A stretch of DNA of 14,150 nt, taken from assembly GCA_021795255.1 (NCBI GenBank), contig JAJYPQ010000059.1, positions 1 through 14,150 of the forward strand. The letters run 5' to 3'. Shown here piece by piece: positions 7,639 through 14,150 of the stretch. Origin of the DNA: Pseudomonadota bacterium (lineage in GTDB: Bacteria; Pseudomonadota; Gammaproteobacteria; Acidiferrobacterales; Acidiferrobacteraceae). Within the stretch, counting starts at the first letter, position 1; every line of letters begins with the position of its first letter. Under the pieces are notes generated by a model, which did not search any database, was not told where the DNA came from, and saw nothing but the letters and a program-made list of their open reading frames with translations. Made by a program: the position numbers and the translations under genes.

Positions 7639-9149
7639 GATCCTTGCGGGCGCATCTGCGGAAATAAGATCACGTCGCGAATACTTGGCGCATCGGTCAG
7701 AAGCATAACAAGCCTGTCAATCCCGATGCCCTCTCCAGCCGTGGGGGGCATCCCATACTCTAAGGCCTCGACATAATCGGCATCGTAGTGCATGGCCTCG
7801 TCGTCCCCTTCCCCGCGCCGCGCCACTTGCCTCTGAAACCGTTGCGCCTGGTCCTCCGGGTCATTCAATTCCGAAAACCCATTCGCGATTTCCCGCCCAC
7901 CCACGAAAAACTCAAAGCGGTCCGTGACAAACGGGTCGGCGTCACTGCGGCGCGCCAGGGGCGACACCTCGGCGGGATAGGCGGTAATAAAGGTAGGTTC
8001 ACCGAGCCTAGCCTCAACGGTCTTCTCAAAGACGACCATCTGCAAACCACCGGCTTCAAGCCCAGCCTCTACGGGGAGGCCTTGTGCCTGCAAAAAGGAG
8101 CGTAACGCACCTATATCCCGTAGATCGAATTGGGCCTCGGGATGGTAGTGCCGGATCGCCTCTTCTACGCTTAAGCGCGCAAACGGCCGGCCGAAATCAT
8201 AGGTTTGGCCTTGGTAGGTAAGCTTTGTGGACCCCAGGACGTCTTGGCATAAACCGCGCAGCAAAACCTCGGTTAAATCCATGAGTTCGCGATAATCCGC
8301 ATAGGCCTGATAAAACTCCACCATAGTGAATTCTGGGTTATGGCGGGTACTCAGACCTTCGTTCCGAAAGTTTCGGTTGATTTCAAATACGCGCTCAAAG
8401 CCCCCTACGATAAGCCGCTTCAAATACAACTCGGGCGCGATCCGCAAAAAAAGCGGTATATCGAGGGCGTTGTGATGGGTGACAAAAGGACGTGCGGCAG
8501 CCCCGCCCGCGAGCGGTTGCATCATGGGGGTCTCGACCTCGTTGAAGCCACGCGCGCGCAGGAACTCTCGGATATAGGCAATGATCTGTTCGCGGCGCTG
8601 AAAAAGCGTACGCGTCGCCGGACTCATGATGAGATCGAGGTAGCGCTTTCGATAGCGAATCTCCTGGTCCGTCAGGCCATGGAATTTTTCCGGCAGAGGC
8701 CTTAGCCCCTTTGTTAAGAGTTGCATGGTCGAGACACGAACACTCAGCTCGCCAGTCTTGGTCCGAAAGAGTCGGCCTTCCACCGCTATGATGTCGCCGA
8801 TATCCCAGTGCTTAAAAAGCTCATAGGTGGCGCCGAGGGCCTCGCGTTCAACGAAAACCTGCATACGTCCGCTCGCGTCTTGAATATGGCAAAAACTGGC
8901 CCGGCCCATGATGCGCTTACTCATGAGACGGCCTGCCAGCTTAAGGTCACCGGCCTCTGCAAAATCCTGTTCGGACCCCTCGTCGTATTTGGCGCGCAGA
9001 TCCAGCGCTCGCGCATTGGGTCTAAAGTCGTTCGGAAAGGCCTGTCCTTGTGCGCGCCATGCGGCGAGCTTCTCGCGCCGCTTCGCAATGTGACGACTTT
9101 CGGTGTCTTCGCCGTCAATCTGGCTGTCTTCGTCTTGCCCTTCTATCAC
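7635..9149 (-). CDS. lysS: Lysyl-tRNA synthetase, class II
   Basis: It charges tRNA-Lys with lysine using ATP. The protein has 504 residues, the usual class II LysRS length. The N-terminal OB-fold anticodon-binding domain includes [19 protein letters not shown] and the region to [15 protein letters not shown]. The catalytic domain has motif 1 near [20 protein letters not shown], motif 2 as [19 protein letters not shown] and motif 3 as [11 protein letters not shown] ending [10 protein letters not shown]. The start is a GTG at 9149, with GAGG 8 bases upstream; it follows the prfB stop by 13 bases, as in the E. coli prfB-lysS operon. The downstream end overlaps miaA by 4 bases. Confidence 0.96.
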   Translation of the reverse strand: MIEGQDEDSQIDGEDTESRHIAKRREKLAAWRAQGQAFPNDFRPNARALDLRAKYDEGSEQDFAEAGDLKLAGRLMSKRIMGRASFCHIQDASGRMQVFVEREALGATYELFKHWDIGDIIAVEGRLFRTKTGELSVRVSTMQLLTKGLRPLPEKFHGLTDQEIRYRKRYLDLIMSPATRTLFQRREQIIAYIREFLRARGFNEVETPMMQPLAGGAAARPFVTHHNALDIPLFLRIAPELYLKRLIVGGFERVFEINRNFRNEGLSTRHNPEFTMVEFYQAYADYRELMDLTEVLLRGLCQDVLGSTKLTYQGQTYDFGRPFARLSVEEAIRHYHPEAQFDLRDIGALRSFLQAQGLPVEAGLEAGGLQMVVFEKTVEARLGEPTFITAYPAEVSPLARRSDADPFVTDRFEFFVGGREIANGFSELNDPEDQAQRFQRQVARRGEGDDEAMHYDADYVEALEYGMPPTAGEGIGIDRLVMLLTDAPSIRDVILFPQMRPQGS

Positions 9150-9162
9150 GCCTTCATCCTCG

Positions 9163-10261
9163 TTAGAGTCCGCTCTTTAAGCTTGCCTCAATGAACCGAT
9201 CCAAATCGCCGTCGAGTACGGCTTGGGTGTTAGCGGTCTCGATACCGGTCCGCAAATCCTTGATTCGCGACTGATCCAACACGTAGGAGCGAATCTGACT
9301 CCCCCATCCGATGTCCGATTTACTCTCCTCGAGGCGCTGTTGGGCCTCGCGCTTTTTTTGCATCTCGGCCTCATAAAGCCGGGCCTTCAGCATCTTCATG
9401 GCCGATGATCGGTTTTTATGCTGCGACCGGTCCGTTTGGCATTGGACGACGATGCCGCTTGGCGCATGAGTAATACGAATAGCTGAGTCCGTGCGGTTTA
9501 CGTGCTGACCACCGGCCCCACTCGCGCGATAGGTATCAATTCGGAGATCGGCCGGATTGATCTCTACTTCGATGTTGTCGTCGATCTCGGGATAAACAAA
9601 GACCGACGCAAAGGATGTGTGACGTCTATTGCCAGCATCAAACGGCGACTTGCGGACCAGCCTGTGGACGCCGGTCTCGGTGCGCAGGTACCCGAAGGCA
9701 TAGGGCCCCATGTACTTGACGGTAGCGCTCTTGATTCCTGCCACTTCGCCTGGCGACACCTCGACGAGTTCTGTCACAAAACCGCGCCGTTCGCCGTAGC
9801 GAAGATACATACGTAAGAGCATCTCGGCCCAATCCTGTGCCTCGGTGCCCCCGGAGCCTGCCTGGATGTCCAAAAAGGTATTGGCGCGGTCCATCTCGCC
9901 TGGGAACATGCGTTGAAACTCGAGATCCTCGAGGCGTTCTTTGAGGACCTGAACATCCACCTGCACAGCACCCAAAAGCCCGACATCGTCTTCGACGCGC
10001 GCCAAGGTAAAGAGCTCTTGAGCCTCGGAAAGGCGGCCTTCAAGGCCGCGGATGGAGCCTACAACCTCGGCTAGTCGTACTCGCTCGCGCCCCAGATCCT
10101 GGGCGCGGGTCCGATCCGACCAGACGCGTTCATCAAGCAACTCGCGTTCGACCTCGACCAGGCGTTCTTCTTTGGCCTCAAGGTCAAAGGTACCCCCGAA
10201 GCGTAGCCGTGCGCTCGCGAAGCTCGCGAAGCGTCTGCTCAATACTCCCCTGCTCTTCCAC
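9163..10261 (-). CDS. prfB: Peptide chain release factor 2, programmed +1 frameshift
   Basis: RF2 ends translation at UGA and UAA. The gene begins at GTG 10261, with GAGGGG 5 bases upstream and an in-frame TGA at 10273-10271 excluding an earlier start. The zero frame encodes 25 codons ending RGYL and then meets TGA (10186-10184) in the context CGG GGG TAC CTT TGA C. A +1 slip on CTT skips the T and resumes at GAC, giving 340 more codons and a 365-residue protein, the same length as E. coli RF2. The body has the SPF stop-codon recognition tripeptide ([11 protein letters not shown]) and the GGQ peptidyl hydrolysis motif ([10 protein letters not shown]). The frameshift is the known autoregulatory switch: low RF2 favours slipping at the internal UGA. 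Reading the downstream frame alone (from 10242) would give a false N terminus. lysS follows after 13 bases. Confidence 0.95.
10184..10198 (-). promoter_or_regulatory. prfB programmed +1 frameshift site
   Basis: On the minus strand the sequence is CGGGGGTACCTTTGA followed by C. It contains an internal Shine-Dalgarno-like GGGGG, a 3-base spacer, the slippery CTT and the weak-context stop TGA C. This matches the conserved RF2 site (AGGGGGTATCTTTGAC) in every functional element. Confidence 0.93.
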
Positions 10262-10518
10262 GAAGCCCCCTCAAAATCATCGCAGGATACCGAAACGGGC
10301 GCCTAAAAACGATCCCTTTTTCATAAAACCGTGGCTTTCGGAGTCAGCCTCGGCGGTCACCCTGAGGCTCTGGTCCCGGCCCTGGTCACGATCAAAGCGG
10401 CGCCCCGGAGGCGCGAAGCTTTAAGGACGCGAAGGGCGACTGGGGTATCTCGCAGGGCTCTCGGGGCCCGCGCACCTCTGCGGACCGGCCGAGCACAGGC
10501 ATACGCACCCGCGACCTG
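10262..10518. other. Intergenic region between the P460 gene and prfB
   Basis: No gene is supported here. A short hairpin can form near the P460 gene end (GCGCC 10400-10404 with GGCGC 10410-10414, 5-base loop) without a clear T run. The promoter of the prfB run probably lies in the A/T-richer stretch at about 10300-10330, but I could not fix the hexamers. Confidence 0.3.
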
Positions 10519-11106
10519 CTAGGGGGTCTTGTGAGCCACGAGCAAGGCCCGATATTTTGGCGAAATGGCCTGGTGTGGGAAAAACGTCTGCACGGTGCTT
10601 ATCGGGAGCCGGGTAAGCGGTGGAAAGGTAAAGTCTGTAGCGCGCGCTTGGGCATGGCACGAGATGCAGCTTTGGACCCGGCCGTAGGCTATCACCCGAC
10701 CGTTCGGTGCGTAAGCCGCCATAAGCCAATTACGATCCGCCGCGTCGTAACCCGGCACCTTCAGCATCGCGGTAACGGTCTTCAAAACCTTATGATCATC
10801 AAAGTTTTCCTTAATATAGAGGCTCCCTGCCGGAAAACGTTGGACGTGCTCTACACCGTGCGCAGCCACTGTCACCGCGATGGCGTTTGCCCGATCGATG
10901 GTGTAGTAATCGACCATCCGCGATCCGTACATCCACAGATGACTCCCCGGAAGTAAGGCCCCCCGGTTCTCGAGGGCCCGGACCTCCTTAAAGAGGGCCG
11001 TCGCCTGAGGGGCTTTCACAGCGGCAGATACCGTGACCGGGACCAAAATCGCCCCGAGTAAGGCAACCTTATGCCAAAAACGTCCCTGCGTTCCTTGTAG
11101 CACCAT
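10519..11106 (-). CDS. Cytochrome P460 family protein, secreted c-type heme
   Basis: A 195-residue protein. The ATG at 11106 has AAAGGAG 4-5 bases upstream. An N-terminal signal peptide (HKVALLGAILVPVTVSA) sends it to the periplasm, where c-type heme is attached. The single heme motif CISCH is at 147-151, near the C terminus as in the P460 family, and the preceding segments (FPAGSLYIKENF, LKVPGYDAADRNW, YAPNGRVIAYGRV) are typical of that domain. Characterised members oxidise hydroxylamine or bind NO and related small ligands; many members of this shorter type have no known role. Lys99 lies in the region where true P460 has its heme-linked lysine, but I cannot say whether a crosslink forms. 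It lies downstream of the MFS gene on the same strand, with a hairpin between them, so it may have its own promoter. Confidence 0.88.
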   Translation of the reverse strand: MVLQGTQGRFWHKVALLGAILVPVTVSAAVKAPQATALFKEVRALENRGALLPGSHLWMYGSRMVDYYTIDRANAIAVTVAAHGVEHVQRFPAGSLYIKENFDDHKVLKTVTAMLKVPGYDAADRNWLMAAYAPNGRVIAYGRVQSCISCHAQARATDFTFPPLTRLPISTVQTFFPHQAISPKYRALLVAHKTP

Positions 11107-11173
11107 AAGCTCCTTTGCGACTCGCGTTCTATGAGTTCATCATTGCGCCGTGGCTCGCCTCTGTCAACAGACC

Positions 11174-11211
11174 CCTAAGCCGATTACGCCCGTGCTGGCG
11201 AGCGGCTTAGG
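11174..11211 (-). terminator. Stem-loop at the end of the MFS gene
   Basis: CCTAAGCCG (11174-11182) and CGGCTTAGG (11203-11211) pair perfectly over 9 bp, with an inner CGCC/GGCG stem (11187-11190 and 11197-11200). The hairpin includes the MFS stop codon. There is no T run after it on the minus strand, so it may be an RNA 3'-end stabiliser or rho-assisted terminator instead of a classical intrinsic one. Confidence 0.4.
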
Positions 11212-12382
11212 CCGGGGATGCGGGATTCGTATCAGGTAAGGTCTTCGCAAGCCAGGCAGCACAGACCGCGAGGGCTGCCACGCAGGCTAAGGTGAATCGC
11301 AAACCATAAGCCCCCGCCACCGCGCCCAGGGCCACCATAGCCACGGCCCCCAGGCCATTCGCGCTCCCCAAGGCAAGACCTGCGCCCAAGCTGCGGTTTT
11401 CGGGAAAGAGATCCTGGCCAATCGTCACGGTCAGGGCGATCGGCACAAAAAGGGCTACACCCAAAACGACGAGCAGGATCCAATCCACGCCCCACGGCAA
11501 TAACAACACGAGACTCAAAAGAGCGCCGGTCGCCAAAAGGGCATAAAAAAGCACACGTTGCCGGCCTATGCGCGCGGCGAGCCGCGGACCGCCCACGTTC
11601 CCGAGAATCCCAGAGACGATCACCGCCGCAATCAACAAGGCCCCGTTTCGCTCCGATCCCCCATCGGCGGACCACAAAAGCGGCAAAAAGGTGATGACGG
11701 CGTAGGTGACAGTCGACCTCAAACCCGCAAAGCCTATGAGTGCCGAGAGATGGGCGCCCTTGCTACGCAGAGTCAAAGGCTTGGCATGCGCTGAGCGCGA
11801 GGGAAGCCTCGGGATGGACGGAAAAGCGATCAGTAGACTCACTATACTCAGGGCTGAAAGGATCCACAGATGAGGCATTCCGATGCCGGCCACCAGCAAT
11901 GTCACAAGCCAGGGCGACAAGCCGCGCCCCAACTCGCCACCCACCAAAAACACCGAAATCGCATGGCCTTTGGTCTCGTTCCGCTCAAAGCTGCGAGCCA
12001 TAGCCAGGGCCTGAGGATGAAACGCCGCATTGGAGATACCGATGAGGGCAAGCGCCAAAAGCAGAAGGGCGAAGTGGGTCGACAAGCCCACGAGCCCCAT
12101 TCCCAGAGCGGTTCCGAGAAATCCTGCCACCACAAGCGCGCGCCCACCGAGCCGGTCGGCCCACAAACCAAAAAACGGTTGCAGCGCCTGCCCCATCAAA
12201 AGCGCGGCCATAAGGAGGCCCGCTAGGCCCGCGGACTCATGGAGGGTCACTAGGATCAGTGGTAACAAACCCGGAAGGAAGTTCGCGGCACCATCGTTCA
12301 GAAAATGCAGGCAGGAGAGGCTCGCGAGCGGGCGCCCCATCAGCCGCGTGCGCCAGGCAATCGTTTGGTCTTTGTGGCGCAT
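11207..12382 (-). CDS. MFS transporter, fosmidomycin-resistance (Fsr)-like
   Basis: A 391-residue major facilitator with about 12 hydrophobic segments, inner membrane. I place the start at ATG 12382, which has GGAAGG just upstream (spacing only about 3); a TTG at 12397 lacks any ribosome binding site. Features shared with Fsr-type exporters are the N-terminal HFLNDGAANFLPGLLPLI, the loop QPFFGLWADRLGGR after TM2, the TM4 region NAAFHPQALAMAR, VFLVGGELGRGLSPWL, and the second-half QDLFPENRSLGAGLALGSANG. Fsr exports fosmidomycin and possibly other small anionic compounds in exchange for protons; the substrate here cannot be told from sequence. It is divergent from ppk1. The cytochrome P460 gene lies 100 bases downstream. 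Confidence 0.88.
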   Translation of the reverse strand: MRHKDQTIAWRTRLMGRPLASLSCLHFLNDGAANFLPGLLPLILVTLHESAGLAGLLMAALLMGQALQPFFGLWADRLGGRALVVAGFLGTALGMGLVGLSTHFALLLLALALIGISNAAFHPQALAMARSFERNETKGHAISVFLVGGELGRGLSPWLVTLLVAGIGMPHLWILSALSIVSLLIAFPSIPRLPSRSAHAKPLTLRSKGAHLSALIGFAGLRSTVTYAVITFLPLLWSADGGSERNGALLIAAVIVSGILGNVGGPRLAARIGRQRVLFYALLATGALLSLVLLLPWGVDWILLVVLGVALFVPIALTVTIGQDLFPENRSLGAGLALGSANGLGAVAMVALGAVAGAYGLRFTLACVAALAVCAAWLAKTLPDTNPASPA

Positions 12383-12527
12383 ATCCCTTCCGGTCAAAAA
12401 ACGAGGGTCTGAGGCCGCGGCCTTTGGGGGCTAGCGATTCCGCCGCGCCCTGCCAGAGAGACCGTGTTAGGATTCCCCTTCCTTACTACCGTATCATATC
12501 AGCCATGGGACTTATTGAGGAGGACGT

Positions 12528-12569
12528 GTGGCGTTGGGAAACACGCTAGCGCCTCAGTGTCGCGTATGA
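12528..12569 (+). promoter_or_regulatory. Possible 13-codon leader ORF coupled to ppk1
   Basis: The only strong ribosome binding site near the ppk1 start (GAGGAGG, 12517-12523) is too far from ATG 12566. It sits 4 bases before a GTG at 12528 in another frame. That frame reads 13 codons (VALGNTLAPQCRV) and stops at TGA 12567-12569, overlapping the ppk1 ATG as ATGA. ppk1 may therefore be translated by coupling to this leader. Alternatives are an indel error hiding a ppk1 start at 12528, or another start such as GTG 12557. Confidence 0.35.
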
Positions 12570-14150
12570 CGCCGACCGACCTAAAGGGGCCTGCGCTCTA
12601 TATCAATCGCGAACTGAGCCTGCTTGCGTTTAATCGTCGGGTGCTCGAACAGGCCAAGGACCAAACCTTACCGCTTCTCGAGCGCTTGCGGTTTCTGTGC
12701 ATTTCGAGCACAAACCTGGACGAATTCTTCGAGGTCCGGGTAGCCGGTCTCCAGCAACGCGTCGAGTTGGTCGCCACCGCCTTGTCGCCGGACGACATGA
12801 CGGCGCGGGAAACCCTACAAGCGGTGCGCCAGGAAGCCTTAGTGCTCGTCGAGGATCAGTACCGGATTTTAAATGAATGGCTTATTCCAGAGCTGGCCGA
12901 AGCCCAGATCCATATCATAAAACGCGATAACTGGACCGAGGCCCAAGACGCGTGGTTACGGCGCCATTTCGAAAATGAGCTTCTGCCCATACTGAGCCCC
13001 TTAGGTCTCGATCCCGCGCATCCTTTTCCGCGCATCTTAAATAAGAGTCTCAACTTTATCGTCCCATTAGACGGTCAAGACGCCTTTGGCCGCCATAGCG
13101 GCATGGCCATTGTTCAGGCGCCGCGGGCCTTGGCGCGGGTCATTGCCCTGCCGAGCGCCAACCGATCGGTCCATCAATTCGTTTTGTTGTCGTCTGTTAT
13201 TCATGCCTACGTAGATCGTTTGTTCCCAGGCATGAAAGTGCTGGGCTGCTATCAATTTCGCGTAACGCGTAATAGCGATCTCTATATCGAAGACGAGGAG
13301 GTCGACGACATCCTCCGCGCAGTCCAAGGAGAGATTGCCTCGCGGCGCTATGGCGACGCCGTTCGGCTTGAGGTGTCCCGGGAGTGCCCCGAGACCACAA
13401 GCAACTTCTTACTGCGCCAATTCGGTCTCGGCCCGGAGGACTTATACGCCGTCAACGGACCTGTCAACCTGAACCGCCTCGGGGAGATCTACGAGCCTGT
13501 CGACCGGCCAGATTTGAAATATGGGGCCTTTGTGCCCGGGGTTCCACGGCACATTAGCCAGAGCCCCGATATCTTTGCCGCGATTCGGCGCAGCGACACA
13601 CTCTTACACCACCCCTTTGAGTCCTTCCTGCCGGTCGCCGAATTCGTTCAACAAGCAGCCGTCGATCCGCGGGTACTCGCCATCAAACAGACAATGTACC
13701 GAACCGGTCCGGACTCGGTCATAGTCGACGCCCTAGTCCAAGCCGCCCACGCCGGCAAAGAGGTCACGGTCGTGATCGAACTGCGGGCACGGTTCGATGA
13801 GGCCGATAATATTGCTCTAGCCACCCGCCTCCAAGAGGCAGGCGCCCATGTTCTTTACGGGGTCGTCGGATTTAAAACTCACGCCAAAATGGCCTTGGTG
13901 GTCCGCCGGGAAAGCGCCGGGCTTCGTCGTTATGTCCATCTGGGTACCGGAAATTAACATTTGCGGACCGCTAAAACCTACACAGATTATGGCCTGTTGA
14001 CCTGCGACCCGGAGATCGGTGAGGACGTAAATCACGTGTTTTTGCAGCTCACAAGCCTTGGCACGGTGATCCGCCTGCACAAGCTCGCCCAATCCCCGTT
14101 TTCCCTCCATGCCCACATGCTGTCTTTGATTGAGCGTGAACGTCAGCATG
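12566..14150 (+). pseudogene. ppk1: Polyphosphate kinase 1, interrupted by a TAA and cut by the edge
   Basis: PPK1 reversibly polymerises the ATP gamma-phosphate into polyphosphate. ATG 12566 begins the family N terminus (LYINRELSLLAFNRRVLEQA, about residue 11 on). The middle domains follow, then the catalytic part with FESFLPVAEFVQQAAVDP, KQTMYRTG, VVIELRARFDEADNI and FKTHAKMALVVRRE; His439 here matches the phosphorylated His435 of E. coli. At 13955-13957 a TAA replaces the aromatic codon of the GTGN(Y/F) motif. Downstream the same frame keeps clear PPK1 sequence (TAKTYTDYGLLTC, DPEIGEDV, SPFSLHAHML) to the window edge, so no frame change occurred. The stopped product would have 463 residues, ending soon after the active-site His and lacking the C-terminal domain with the second essential His. 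One base (TAC or TAT to TAA) explains it: a recent nonsense mutation or a base error. If the base is wrong, the gene is intact. Confidence 0.85.

Noticed and set aside
9163..10242. prfB as an N-terminally truncated or broken gene
   Set aside because: The canonical CTT TGA C frameshift site and a GTG-started zero frame upstream restore a full 365-residue RF2.
13955..13957. Reassigned stop codon (TAA read as Tyr) in this organism
   Set aside because: hfq, prfB, fic and the MFS gene all end properly at TAA, so TAA is a normal stop here.
1..14150. CRISPR arrays, tRNA or rRNA genes, prophage or integron modules
   Set aside because: No regularly spaced repeats, tRNA cloverleaf or CCA ends, integrase or phage genes were seen on either strand.

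Overview
The window reads as ordinary bacterial chromosome, moderately GC-rich. Several genes match gammaproteobacterial types (prfB-lysS, miaA-hfq-hflX, an Hfq core almost identical to that of E. coli). A tetrathionate hydrolase-like gene sits beside remnants of an APS (adenylylsulfate) reductase locus. Together these suggest a sulfur-oxidising, probably acidophilic gammaproteobacterium or close relative (Acidiferrobacter- or Acidithiobacillus-like). The organism call is inference from gene content, not from a search.

Left part (1-5040, + strand). After 300 bases with no convincing gene comes a large Fic-domain protein (305-1840). A 347-base gap follows, then the remains of an apr locus. Its aprM-like membrane-anchor gene starts at a GTG at 2188 with a good ribosome binding site, but is broken by a frameshift near 2306-2309. 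It then runs in frame into about 17 codons that resemble the start of aprB, and stops. The rest of aprB and all of aprA are missing. A strong terminator facing the minus strand lies right at the break. Immediately downstream is a secreted beta-propeller protein that I identify as a tetrathionate hydrolase (tetH), followed by a small unidentified gene.

Middle (5088-10261, - strand). This is a tightly packed housekeeping run, transcribed right to left: prfB (RF2), lysS, miaA, hfq, hflX. prfB has the classical programmed +1 frameshift (CTT TGA C) after 25 codons, so the true gene begins at GTG 10261 and encodes 365 residues. lysS and miaA overlap by ATGA; hfq and hflX overlap or nearly abut. The run joins translation (RF2, lysyl-tRNA synthetase), tRNA modification (MiaA), sRNA-based regulation (Hfq) and ribosome rescue (HflX).

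Right part (10262-14150). A secreted P460-type c cytochrome and an Fsr-like MFS transporter lie on the minus strand. Divergent from them is ppk1 (polyphosphate kinase), which enters at 12566 and leaves the window at the right edge. Its frame is interrupted by one TAA at 13955-13957, where relatives have an aromatic codon in the GTGN(Y/F) motif. Homology continues without a break after it, so this is a point nonsense mutation or a base-calling error.

The most interesting elements are the decayed apr locus beside tetH, the orphan minus-strand terminator at its break point, the ppk1 nonsense codon and the possible translationally coupled leader in front of ppk1.
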